A stretch of DNA of 11,246 nucleotides from Deltaproteobacteria bacterium (GCA_021737245.1 JAIPEI010000078.1:1-11246), one strand, 5' to 3'. Counted from the first letter of the stretch, positions 1 to 6,415 are shown. The notes: a model not told the origin generated them from the sequence alone. A program made the numbers and translations.

Positions 1-299
1 AAGCGGAACCGGGCTTCCTCCAGAGCTTCCAGCTCCAGATTGCAGAAGGGTCACCAGCGTCCCCGGTAGAAGCCCAGGACCACCGGCCTCCGGTCCAGGG
101 CCGTCCGGAGGTTCACCGGGCGGCCTTCGGCGTTGTTCAGGGTGAAGTCCGGAGCCGTGTCCCCCTCGCCGAGCGTCCGGTCTGCCGCCCCGGACTCGAT
201 GAGGGCCTTGACGGCCCGTCCCATGACCTCCTGCTTCTCCTGCGGGGCGGACTCCTGGAACTCCCTCTTCTTGGCCTCGATCTTCTCCTGCAGGCTCAT
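1..299 (-). CDS. Peroxiredoxin-like (AhpC/TSA) selenoprotein, in-frame TGA read as Sec; 3' end beyond window
   Basis: Thioredoxin-fold peroxidase-like protein, presumably reducing peroxides in the cytoplasm. Residues 1-45 form a charged helical N-terminus. GDTAPDFTL (46-54) and VVLGFYRGRW (73-82) are typical of peroxiredoxin-like AhpC/TSA proteins. The next codon is TGA (53-51), followed without a break by P-F-C-N-L-E-L-E-A-L to the window edge. As I recall the family, this region reads G-x-W-C-P-Y-C-N-x-E-L, so TGA replaces the first active-site Cys and gives a U-P-F-C redox motif with Sec at residue 83. A SECIS-like hairpin lies directly downstream. The ATG (299-297) overlaps the tkt stop as ATGA, so translation is probably coupled to tkt. 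At least 99 codons are visible; family members are usually around 170-220 aa. The alternatives are a nonsense mutation or a sequencing error at a Cys codon, but the exact site and the hairpin argue against both. Confidence 0.83.
14..48 (-). promoter_or_regulatory. Candidate bacterial SECIS hairpin
   Basis: Read on the minus strand, the 20 nt after the TGA lead to the triloop GGA (30-28). It is closed by a continuous 9-bp stem, TCTGGAGCT (39-31) with AGCTCTGGA (27-19), including two G-U pairs. An asymmetric internal loop follows, then a second 4-bp stem, CTTC (48-45) with GAAG (17-14). Bacterial SECIS elements lie within the coding region just 3' of the UGA, with an apical loop roughly 16-37 nt away and a G early in the loop. 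This hairpin meets those criteria. Pairing was done by eye; no folding energy was computed. Confidence 0.65.
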
Positions 300-2161
300 A
301 CGCTCTCCTCCGATTCTTCATCGTCTCCAGGTCGTGCGACGATCGCCTTCACGGTCTCCACGATCGCCCCCCTGGAGATGTCCTGGTCGTCCAGCAGCTC
401 CTCGGGCCGGCCGCTCCTGGGGGTTTTGCGGACCGCCAGGATGTGGAGCCTCGCACCGGGGACGGCGGCGGCCACTGCCTCGCCCAGGCCGCCTTCGGCG
501 TAGTGGTCCTCCACGGTCACCAGGGCGCGGGTCTCCTCCGCGGCCCTCCGAAGGGTGTCGCGGTCGACGGGCTTGACGCTGTACAGGTCGATGACCCGCA
601 CGGCGATCCCCTCCTCTGCGAGGCGGTCCGCCGCGGCGAGGGCCTCGTGAAGCGTGATCCCCGCGGCGACAACGGTTGCGGCGTCGTTTCCGCTCTGGCG
701 CAGGATTTTGCTTCCCCCCACGGGAAAGTCCTCCCCGGGATCGTAGATGACGGGGGTCTTGCCTCTCGTGGTTCGGAGATAGGAGATTCCCTCCCAGCGT
801 GCGGCCTCCTCCACCAGCCGCTCGGTGGAGACCGGGTCCGCCGGGTAGAGAACGGCGGCGCCCGGGAGGGTCCGGAACATGGCCAGATCTTCAAGACCCA
901 TCTGGGAGGGGCCGTCTGGACCGATGGATACCCCGGCGTGGGAGCCCACGAAGGCGATGCGCGCATCGGAGTACCGGCTCATGCGGATCTGGTCGAAGGC
1001 CCGGGTGAAAAAAGCGGCAAAGGTGGAGACAAAAGGGATCTTGTGCCGGGAGGCCAGGCCGAGCGCGACCCCGACCATGTTCTGCTCGGCCACGTACATC
1101 TCGAAGAACCGCTCGGGGCGACGCTCCTTGAAAACGGCCGTCTTGGTGGAGTTGCTCACCTCCGCGTCCAGGCAGACGATGTCGGGGTACCGGGGGTACA
1201 ACCGTGCGAGGGCGTTTCCGAAGGCGGTCCGGGTGGCGACCGGCGCGTCTTTCGAGTAGCTCATCTCTTCCGGGTTCCCGCCCGCCACGGCCTCCGGGGC
1301 CAGATCATCGGGCGGCGCGGGCACGCCCCTGACCGAGGTATCGACCGGGCCCAGCTCCTTCAGCGCCCGGTCCAGATCCTCTTTACCGAGTGCCTTGCCG
1401 TGCCACCCGTCCCTGTCCTCGATAAAGGAAACACCTTTGCCCTTGAGGGTCTTGGCGATGATCATAGCGGGGCGGCCCAGGACCTCCAACGCCCTCCTGC
1501 AGGCCTCGGTGATCTCCGTGAAGGAGTGGCCGTCGATGAGGATGGTCTCCCACCCGAACGCGGAGACCCTCCGCTCGTAGGCGTCCAGGTCGTGGCCGTA
1601 AAGGGTCTCCCCGCGCTGGCCCAGCCTGTTCACGTCCAGGATGCCGATCAGGTTGTCCAGCTCGTAGTGGGCTGCGATCTGAAGCGCCTCCCACTGGGAG
1701 CCCTCGGCCATCTCGCTGTCCCCGAGAAGCACGAACGTGCGATAGGGGAGCCGATCCAGGAATCGGGCGTTCAGGGCGAGCCCCAGTCCCACGGAGAGCC
1801 CCTGGCCCAGAGAGCCCGTGGCCGCGTCTACGTAGGGGAAGCGGGGCGTGGGATGACCTTCCAGCGGGCTCCCGAACGACCTGTAAGAGAAGAGTGCGTC
1901 GCGACGCAGGGCACCGGCCGCCGACCACAGAGCGTAGAGAAGCGGGGAGGCGTGTCCCTTGGAAAAGACCAGCCGGTCGTTGTTCGGATGCTCGGGCCGG
2001 TCGACGTCGTAGCGGAACCCCCCCCCGAACAGGAGCCCGACCATGAGATCCACGGCCGAAAGGCTCGAGGTGGGATGGCCTGAGCCGGCTCGGCTGGTGA
2101 CCACGAGGATATCGTGCCGCACCAGACGGGCGATCTCTGAGAGACGCTCGATCGAATTCAT
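296..2161 (-). CDS. tkt: Transketolase, full length (621 aa)
   Basis: Thiamine-diphosphate enzyme that moves two-carbon ketol units between sugar phosphates in the non-oxidative pentose phosphate pathway; cytoplasmic. The N-terminal Pyr/PP module shows SGHPTSS (27-33), the TPP/metal motif GDSEMAEG (147-154) ending in ILDVNRLGQ (174-182), and FSKGHAS (66-72). The second module has AEQNMV (358-363) with the catalytic Glu at 359, STFAAFFTRAFDQIR (379-393), and GVSIGPDGPSQMGLEDLA (410-427). Single-chain length and motif wording resemble the shorter animal-type transketolases (about 620 aa) more than the E. coli type (about 660 aa). An in-frame start at 2290 exists, but its extra 43 residues have no family character and lie inside gap. 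The ATG at 2161-2159 overlaps the gap stop (ATGA) and begins at the expected N-terminus. The stop overlaps the next gene's start in the same way. Confidence 0.95.
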   Translation of the reverse strand: MNSIERLSEIARLVRHDILVVTSRAGSGHPTSSLSAVDLMVGLLFGGGFRYDVDRPEHPNNDRLVFSKGHASPLLYALWSAAGALRRDALFSYRSFGSPLEGHPTPRFPYVDAATGSLGQGLSVGLGLALNARFLDRLPYRTFVLLGDSEMAEGSQWEALQIAAHYELDNLIGILDVNRLGQRGETLYGHDLDAYERRVSAFGWETILIDGHSFTEITEACRRALEVLGRPAMIIAKTLKGKGVSFIEDRDGWHGKALGKEDLDRALKELGPVDTSVRGVPAPPDDLAPEAVAGGNPEEMSYSKDAPVATRTAFGNALARLYPRYPDIVCLDAEVSNSTKTAVFKERRPERFFEMYVAEQNMVGVALGLASRHKIPFVSTFAAFFTRAFDQIRMSRYSDARIAFVGSHAGVSIGPDGPSQMGLEDLAMFRTLPGAAVLYPADPVSTERLVEEAARWEGISYLRTTRGKTPVIYDPGEDFPVGGSKILRQSGNDAATVVAAGITLHEALAAADRLAEEGIAVRVIDLYSVKPVDRDTLRRAAEETRALVTVEDHYAEGGLGEAVAAAVPGARLHILAVRKTPRSGRPEELLDDQDISRGAIVETVKAIVARPGDDEESEESV

Positions 2162-3453
2162 GGCGTGCGTTCCCCGAGATCCCTGGCAATGGCAAGGGTC
2201 CGCTCTCCCAGCATGTGGGTGAACGAGCCCAGCTCGTTGTCGTACCAGCCGTACACCACCACCTGGTTCACCGGCACCTCCACCGTGCACCCCTCCCCCT
2301 GGAAGGCGCCTTCCGGGGAGATGCGGCAGCCGGGCGTGACCGAGACCCGAACCCTGCCCTGCTGGACGCGCGTCTCCCTACCCTCGACAACGGCCGCGGC
2401 CGCCGTTCCAATGATGTCGGAGCTGACGTTCTGGGACTCGGAGTAGGAGAGATAGGGACTCAGGTAGCCGTTGGCCGCGTTTCGGTACATCTCGTTGATC
2501 CGCTCACGGGAAACCGGCCGCTCCGGATCGTCCTGCATGTTCACCATCAGGATCACGATGGATCCCGTTGTGTTGGGGACTCTCACGGCCTCGGCCACGA
2601 AGTCGATCTGCTCCATCTCGGGGATCACGAGGGCGGCGGCCTTGGCCGCACCGGTGCTGGTCAGGATGATGTTGTCCAGCACGGCCCGGTTTTTCCGGAG
2701 GTCGCTCTTCCCCGCCTTGGGCAGGCTGTCAAGGACCCCCTGGGTGGAGGTCGCCGCGTGAACGGTCACCATGGAAGCGCCCAGGACGGACTTGATGCCG
2801 AAACGGTCCAGCATTGTCTTGAACAGAAAGGCCAGGCAGGTGGTCGTGCAGGAGGCCGTGGAGATGAGATCGTGTCTCTCCGGTTCATAGGTTTCGTCGT
2901 TGATTCCCTGGATGGTGGTGACGGCGTCCTCGGGCATCCGCCTGGTCTCCTCCTTGATCTTGAACGGCGCGGAAAGCACCACCTTACGGGCCCCGGCCTC
3001 GAGGTGCCCCCGAAGGGAGCCCTTGGGGGCGTCCGCCGGCACCGTGGGATCCCGGAACACCCCGGTGCAGTCCACCGCGAGGGAGACGCCCTGGCTGGTC
3101 CAGTCGATCTCCCTGGGGTTCCGGTGTTTTCGGAGGAAGGTTACCGGCGTTCCATTGACCCGCATGGTCCCGGCCGCGTCGTCCAGCTCCTCGATGACCG
3201 GCCCTCCCCGGAACCCGTGGATGTAGCGGTTCAGGGGGCCGTAGGTGCTGTCGCGGGCCAGGTAGTCGGCTATGTCCTCGAGGCCGTGCCCGGCCTCGCG
3301 GCCGATGTTCACCACGATTCGCTCGAAGGACCCCCGCGCCGCGTGATGCCACAGCAGAAGCTTTCCGATCCGGCCCATGCCGTTGATTCCCAGGGGCATG
3401 GGGAGAGGGGCCTGGAGCTCAGCGAATATTGGATGATCCTTGGCGTCGAGCAT
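2158..3453 (-). CDS. gap: Glyceraldehyde-3-phosphate dehydrogenase, long form (431 aa)
   Basis: Phosphorylating GAPDH-family enzyme interconverting glyceraldehyde-3-phosphate and 1,3-bisphosphoglycerate. The Rossmann start is GINGMGRIG (22-30). The catalytic Cys is C202 in STASCTTTCLAF (198-209), and the catalytic His is H232 in MVTVHAATSTQ. STGAAKAAALVIPEM, VRVPNTTGS and WYDNELGSFTHML are also typical. The usual SCTTNCLAP is changed to SCTTTCLAF. The position that usually holds the NAD-selecting Asp after strand 2 (A-I-N-D) reads V-N-I-G, so cofactor preference may differ. The protein is about 95 aa longer than standard GAPDH (about 335 aa), through an N-terminal extension and several insertions. 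AAAGGAGG sits five bases before the ATG. It is first of three genes joined by ATGA overlaps (gap, tkt, peroxiredoxin-like). The pairing with tkt suggests a glycolytic/pentose-phosphate module. Confidence 0.93.
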   Translation of the reverse strand: MLDAKDHPIFAELQAPLPMPLGINGMGRIGKLLLWHHAARGSFERIVVNIGREAGHGLEDIADYLARDSTYGPLNRYIHGFRGGPVIEELDDAAGTMRVNGTPVTFLRKHRNPREIDWTSQGVSLAVDCTGVFRDPTVPADAPKGSLRGHLEAGARKVVLSAPFKIKEETRRMPEDAVTTIQGINDETYEPERHDLISTASCTTTCLAFLFKTMLDRFGIKSVLGASMVTVHAATSTQGVLDSLPKAGKSDLRKNRAVLDNIILTSTGAAKAAALVIPEMEQIDFVAEAVRVPNTTGSIVILMVNMQDDPERPVSRERINEMYRNAANGYLSPYLSYSESQNVSSDIIGTAAAAVVEGRETRVQQGRVRVSVTPGCRISPEGAFQGEGCTVEVPVNQVVVYGWYDNELGSFTHMLGERTLAIARDLGERTP

Positions 3454-3490
3454 CTCAACCTCCTTTCAATTCCGCCGTCCGTTGACAAAG

Positions 3491-3504
3491 CCCGCCGAAG
3501 CGGG
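3491..3504 (-). other. UUCG-capped hairpin in the gap leader
   Basis: On the minus strand, CCCGC-TTCG-GCGGG forms a 5-bp all-GC stem with a stable TTCG tetraloop, followed by CTTTGTC. It lies 38 bp upstream of the gap ATG. It could be a second weak terminator for the upstream small gene, a leader attenuator, or an mRNA-stabilising 5' structure. The T-tract is too short to decide. Confidence 0.4.
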
Positions 3505-3542
3505 AGCCAGAAGCACCCGAAATCCATGAGTTCCACGGCCGG

Positions 3543-3581
3543 CAAACAGGAAGAGCCCGGCCCGTTCCCGGTGCCGGGCTC
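3543..3581 (-). terminator. Probable intrinsic terminator after the 68-aa gene
   Basis: On the minus strand, GAGCCCGGC (3581-3573) pairs perfectly with GCCGGGCTC (3561-3553) around an 11-nt loop, followed by TTCCTGTTT. It begins 29 nt past the stop of the 68-aa gene and before the gap ribosome-binding site. The stem is strong but the U-tract is interrupted, so efficiency is uncertain. On the plus strand no T-run follows, which supports the minus orientation. Confidence 0.6.
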
Positions 3582-3609
3582 CTGGTCTCCTGGGCGTGCA
3601 GAATGGTGA

Positions 3610-3816
3610 TTAGGACGTGCTTTCCGACTTGGAGAAGTGAATCTTCCCTTCTCCCGGAACGCTCTTGGGATCCAGGAGACGGGACGCGTCGTCCACGCAG
3701 TTCGACTTCTCCTCCTCGCTCACGGAGTTGGGGTCCCGAAGCGCTCCCATATCGCAGAGAAAGCGGTTGCCTGCATTGTCCTTCACCCACACCAGAGGTT
3801 CGTCTGATTTTGCCAT
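3610..3816 (-). CDS. Small hypothetical protein (68 aa)
   Basis: Unrecognised small soluble protein. It begins MAKSDEPLVWVKDN, has two Cys (21 and 40) in FLCDMGALRDP and KSNCVDDASRLLDP, and ends in a polar, Ser-rich tail. There is no signal peptide or membrane segment. The open frame extends 39 codons further upstream, but the ATG at 3816 has AAGGAG seven bases before it and the extension has no ribosome-binding site, so the short form is preferred. It lies downstream of the AF1514-like gene after a 168-bp gap with no clear structure, and is followed by a terminator-like hairpin. The two Cys are too far apart to name a metal site. Confidence 0.7.
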   Translation of the reverse strand: MAKSDEPLVWVKDNAGNRFLCDMGALRDPNSVSEEEKSNCVDDASRLLDPKSVPGEGKIHFSKSESTS

Positions 3817-3984
3817 GCTGAAACTCCTTTCACTTTGTATTGCGGCTTCCGCCGTTGCGAATTCCCGCCCCGAAGCAGCATTGGGCGGAGATTTCCCTGA
3901 TTGTCGAACCCCTATGCTATCCGGTTCCTTCATCGGCGGACATGGGGTCCGGACTGTATCCGAATCAAAGGAGCAATGTACCGC

Positions 3985-4302
3985 TCATGACGGGAAAGGG
4001 TGCTCCGACTTGAACATGAAAATGTACTCCCCATGGTTTACGTTCACAGTGAGATTGCCCCCGTGGGACTTGGCATAGTTCACCCAGCCCGGGTCGCCGC
4101 CCTCCTCCTCGCAGCTCTCCTCCGGAGAGGCCTTGCCGCGTTTCCGGTCGTACCAGGCCAAAAGCATGGGATCGCTGTCGTAGGTCCTCACCCGGTGCAG
4201 CGCGGCCTCGCGGGCGGCTTCAAAGTCCAACCCTTTCTCGTCTATGCTCTCGAAGGTCTCCCCGGGAAAATCGACCTCCTCTATGGGTTTGCCGGTGGCC
4301 AT
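3985..4302 (-). CDS. AF1514-like small protein (105 aa)
   Basis: Small soluble acidic protein. The segments LDFEAAREAALHRVRTYDSDPMLLAWYDRK and GDPGWVNYAKSHGGNLTVNVNHGEYIFMF resemble, from memory, the AF1514-type small proteins of unknown function found in archaea and anaerobic bacteria; this was not checked by search. The pattern is a helix followed by an alternating strand region. A Glu/Cys segment (S-C-E-E-E-G-G-D) links the halves and holds the only Cys. The ATG at 4302 has GGGGGA nine bases upstream, a modest site. A second ATG 10 bases upstream is out of frame. It follows the P460 gene by 59 bp on the same strand, so the two are probably co-transcribed. Confidence 0.7.
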   Translation of the reverse strand: MATGKPIEEVDFPGETFESIDEKGLDFEAAREAALHRVRTYDSDPMLLAWYDRKRGKASPEESCEEEGGDPGWVNYAKSHGGNLTVNVNHGEYIFMFKSEHPFPS

Positions 4303-4361
4303 GGCGCGTCATCCCCCGTTTCCTTGTTTCATTGGTTCCAGCCGGCCCGCGCTGAGGTGAA

Positions 4362-4850
4362 TTACCTGGGCTGGCTGAAGATGTAATCCTGATCTTTTTT
4401 TACGGTGTGACATTTGATGCAGCCCTCGACCTTGCCCTCGGCCGCGATTTTTCCGTCCGGGCCGTACTTGACCCAGAACCAGTCGCCCGCCTGAGGATTG
4501 TACCCTTGGATCCTGTACATGGGTGTCACAGCCATGAGGGTCTGGCGGTCCTCGGCATAGTTCTCCTTCACCAGGATGGCCCGGTCGGGCATGGGTTCTC
4601 CCTGTTTTGCGGCCTTTACGGCTATGTCATTGGCATAAAGCCTGAGGTAGTCGCCGTGCGGGCTTTTCCCCTCGTACATCTCCTCGTAGCCCGGGAACGG
4701 TTCCCAATCCTTGTAGGGGTTCTCCTCGGTGATGTAGTCCCAGAGCCTCTCCCCGTCGGCCGGCGGCATCTCCTCGTGCATGCCGGCCGAGACGAGTTGC
4801 ACGGCGACCACCGCTGCAATGGCGGCTGCGGTGATCCATAAGCGTTTCAT
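4362..4850 (-). CDS. Secreted cytochrome P460-family c-type haem protein (162 aa)
   Basis: Exported haem protein. Residues 1-22 form a Sec signal peptide (MKRLW, then an Ala/Val-rich core, then SAG), so it should act in the periplasm. One c-type haem motif, CIKCH (144-148), lies near the C-terminus in GDWFWVKYGPDGKIAAEGKVEGCIKCH, which is typical of the cytochrome P460/cytochrome c'-beta family. IAVKAAKQGEPMPDRAILVKENY (76-98) fits the same fold. Family members bind or oxidise small nitrogen compounds such as hydroxylamine or NO. Whether the Lys-haem crosslink of true P460 is present cannot be judged by eye. AAAGGAGG lies five bases before the ATG. Next to rubrerythrin, a role in NO or oxidative stress is plausible but inferred. 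Confidence 0.85.
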   Translation of the reverse strand: MKRLWITAAAIAAVVAVQLVSAGMHEEMPPADGERLWDYITEENPYKDWEPFPGYEEMYEGKSPHGDYLRLYANDIAVKAAKQGEPMPDRAILVKENYAEDRQTLMAVTPMYRIQGYNPQAGDWFWVKYGPDGKIAAEGKVEGCIKCHTVKKDQDYIFSQPR

Positions 4851-4887
4851 GTCGGCCTCCTTTCGTTTTCCACCATGATGGCGTCGT

Positions 4888-4925
4888 AAAAAAACAGAAG
4901 CATTGAGATCCGTCCCTGGAGCTTC
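4888..4925 (-). terminator. Weak-stem terminator with a seven-U tract, after the rubrerythrin operon
   Basis: On the minus strand, GAAGC (4925-4921) pairs with GCTTC (4901-4897) around a 19-nt loop, then TG and seven T (4894-4888). It sits about 20 nt past the stop of the 73-aa gene and before the P460 ribosome-binding site. The T-run is good but the stem is short, so termination may be partial. Confidence 0.45.
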
Positions 4926-4943
4926 AATAGGTTGTGTCGCCTC

Positions 4944-5165
4944 TCATCCCAGCCCGAACCCCATGGACGCGTACTCATCGATCTTGTCCTTGGCCTCTGC
5001 GACGCTCTTTCCAAGAGGCCAGGGCTCCATGAACCCTCCCATCATCAGTTTCCAGCCTTCGTCTTCGTCGTAGAAGATGTCTGCGTCCTCTTCACAGGAA
5101 ACCCCGCACGACTCCCTTCCCACGGCGTTCACCAGGTGCTCCATGAGCTCGTTTTTCCCTTCCAT
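4944..5165 (-). CDS. Small acidic hypothetical protein (73 aa)
   Basis: Not recognised. It begins MEGKNELMEHLVNAVGRESCG, with two Cys (20 and 24) as C-G-V-S-C, then an acidic run EEDADIFYDEDEG and an amphipathic stretch ending in YASMGFGLG. A C-x3-C motif could hold metal or form a disulfide, but this is speculation. The ATG at 5165 follows GAGGAGG by five bases. That site overlaps the end of rubrerythrin (10 bp between genes), so the two are almost certainly co-transcribed and the protein may serve the same stress response. Confidence 0.75.
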   Translation of the reverse strand: MEGKNELMEHLVNAVGRESCGVSCEEDADIFYDEDEGWKLMMGGFMEPWPLGKSVAEAKDKIDEYASMGFGLG

Positions 5166-5175
5166 GGCCGCCTCC

Positions 5176-5670
5176 TCAAATCACCTTGTGAAACGCCTTC
5201 CTTACGGCACCGCAGACCTGGCAGTACTCCGGCGGGTCCCGCGTGACCACGTGCCCGCAGGCATTGCAGACGAAGTATTCCTCTACCAGGAATTTTTCCT
5301 GCTCCACGAGGGCCTTCCCGAGGAGCCGGTGGTGGCCCTTTTCCACCTCCGCGGCGTGGCCGAAGCTGATCTCCGGTCCTTCCCGGCCCTCCTCGCGGGC
5401 CTCGGAGGCCATGGTGGGGTAAAGGGACTCGAACTCCTTCGCCTCGCTTTCTACGGCGTCCTGCACGTTGTCCCAGGTACCCCGGATCTTTTTCAGGTAG
5501 CTCAGGTGGCGTCTGGCGTGAATGGCCTCCGACGCCGCCAGCGCCATGAAGAGCTTGTAGACGCCCTCCTGGTACTCGTCCGCCGCCTTCTGCGCGTAGG
5601 CCAGGTACTTCTGGTAGGCCCGGCTCTCCCCGGTGAAGGCCTGCTCCAGATTCTTCTCCGTCTTTGACAT
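5176..5670 (-). CDS. rbr: Rubrerythrin (164 aa)
   Basis: Non-haem di-iron peroxidase that reduces hydrogen peroxide to water in the anaerobe cytoplasm. The N-terminal ferritin-like four-helix domain (1-130) carries Glu15 and the two di-iron motifs E48-A-I-H51 and E110-K-G-H113. The C-terminal rubredoxin-like domain has C135-N-A-C138-G and C150-Q-V-C153-G for the electron-transfer iron. The length is a little below the classic 190 aa and matches the compact rubrerythrins. A GAGGAGGG ribosome-binding site precedes the ATG at 5670. It is the first gene of a leftward operon with the 73-aa protein and is divergent from the 71-aa gene at 5920. No clear PerR-type box was seen. Confidence 0.96.
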   Translation of the reverse strand: MSKTEKNLEQAFTGESRAYQKYLAYAQKAADEYQEGVYKLFMALAASEAIHARRHLSYLKKIRGTWDNVQDAVESEAKEFESLYPTMASEAREEGREGPEISFGHAAEVEKGHHRLLGKALVEQEKFLVEEYFVCNACGHVVTRDPPEYCQVCGAVRKAFHKVI

Positions 5671-5820
5671 GGTCTCCCTCCTCGAGCAGCGATGTCTTTC
5701 CTACCCATCCTTTTCAAAACCCGCTCGGTTCTCAATAGGGTGAAGCCCCCATTCGGGAAGGTCCTCATGTGTAGACCTGCGGGACGGTTCCAGGACGGGA
5801 AAAGGAGAAGAGAGGCCAAT

Positions 5821-5853
5821 ATACAGGATGGCGTGTATTGATCGCGCCATCCT
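5821..5853. promoter_or_regulatory. Overlapping inverted repeats in the divergent spacer
   Basis: AGGATGGCG (5825-5833) and CGCCATCCT (5845-5853) form a perfect 9-bp dyad with an 11-nt loop. A second dyad, ATACA (5821-5825) N8 TGTAT (5834-5838), overlaps the first arm and loop. The rest of the 249-bp spacer (5671-5919) shows no gene. The element lies 67 bp before the plus-strand ATG at 5920. It may be an operator or a leader hairpin; no T-run follows, so an intrinsic terminator is unlikely. Confidence 0.45.
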
Positions 5854-5919
5854 CCGTTTGGGATCCTGAGGCGACCGGGGAGCGGTCCCGGCACATTTCA
5901 TTTGAAAAGGAGGTTCACC

Positions 5920-6135
5920 ATGCCGCATCACGACAAACCCATGAAGGACAAGGATTACGACCTGGTCAGCACCCTGTACCACGCCCTGCAGGGAGTGGAG
6001 AAGAGCGACGCCTATCTTCTGGACGCGGAAAAGGCCGGAGACCAAGCGGTCACGGCTTTTTTTCAGGAGACGCGACAGAGCTACCGGGATATCTCGGAAA
6101 AGGCGAAGGCGCTGCTCGCGCAGCGGATCGGCTGA
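5920..6135 (+). CDS. Small helical protein (71 aa), ferritin-half-like
   Basis: Predicted all-helical soluble protein: MPHHDKPMKDKDYDLVSTLYHALQG, then a second helix ending in AKALLAQRIG. I recall a widespread group of about 70-aa proteins of unknown function with the same pattern (DLVSxLYHALQG...YxxDAExxGD...FFxE...ERAKxLL), which look like half of a ferritin-like bundle. No complete metal site is visible. The ATG at 5920 has AAGGAGG six bases before it. A possible TTG at 5902 would include the ribosome-binding site and is rejected. It is first of two small plus-strand genes, divergent from rubrerythrin. Confidence 0.8.
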   Translation: MPHHDKPMKDKDYDLVSTLYHALQGVEKSDAYLLDAEKAGDQAVTAFFQETRQSYRDISEKAKALLAQRIG

Positions 6136-6173
6136 GGATACGCGGGGATGCAAAACGGAGAAGGAGGAAAAAG

Positions 6174-6389
6174 ATGGCCATTTCGGGAAAGTATGGGAAG
6201 ATCGACATTCCGAACATCGATCAGGACGAGCCCGTTTTTATTCTGCGGGCCAAGGACAAGCTCGCTGTTCCGGCGATGCGCATCTACCGGGAGCTCGCCG
6301 AAAGCCACCTGTCGCCGGTGATTGCCGGAATGGACGACGAGATCGAACGCTTTCAGGGGTGGGGAGGACTCAAGGAGCTCCCGGATTGA
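6174..6389 (+). CDS. Small hypothetical protein (71 aa)
   Basis: Not recognised. It begins MAISGKYGKIDIPNIDQDEPVF, followed by a helix-rich LRAKDKLAVPAMRIYRELAESHLSPVIAGMDDEIERFQGWGGL. The short Gly/Ile-rich lead into a helical body suggests a small globular soluble protein; there is no Cys, signal peptide or membrane segment. AAGGAGG lies six bases before the ATG at 6174. The open frame extends upstream through the preceding gene without a plausible start. It lies 38 bp after the 71-aa gene at 5920 and is probably co-transcribed with it. Confidence 0.75.
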   Translation: MAISGKYGKIDIPNIDQDEPVFILRAKDKLAVPAMRIYRELAESHLSPVIAGMDDEIERFQGWGGLKELPD

Positions 6390-6415
6390 GGCTTCCTTAG
6401 GGCCGGTCTTCCGCC

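Noticed and set aside
51..299. Reading the peroxiredoxin-like gene as a simple 82-aa truncated pseudogene
   Set aside because: The TGA falls precisely at the redox-active Cys position, the frame continues with conserved residues, and a SECIS-like hairpin follows; a random nonsense mutation would rarely do all three.
443..2083. 546-codon open frame on the plus strand opposite transketolase
   Set aside because: It is antisense to a fully conserved tkt gene, reads as low-complexity Gly/Val/Arg-rich protein, and is expected from high GC codon bias.
2162..2290. Upstream 43-codon extension of transketolase
   Set aside because: It lies within the conserved C-terminus of gap, lacks family sequence, and the ATGA-coupled ATG at 2161 gives the normal N-terminus.
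3481..3486. TTGACA-like hexamer (GTTGACAAAG) in the gap leader on the plus strand
   Set aside because: It points rightward, away from gap, with no suitable -10 element or gene downstream on that strand.
2215..3609. 464-codon plus-strand frame opposite gap
   Set aside because: It is a shadow of the conserved GAPDH gene with Gly/His/Val-rich sequence and no family features.
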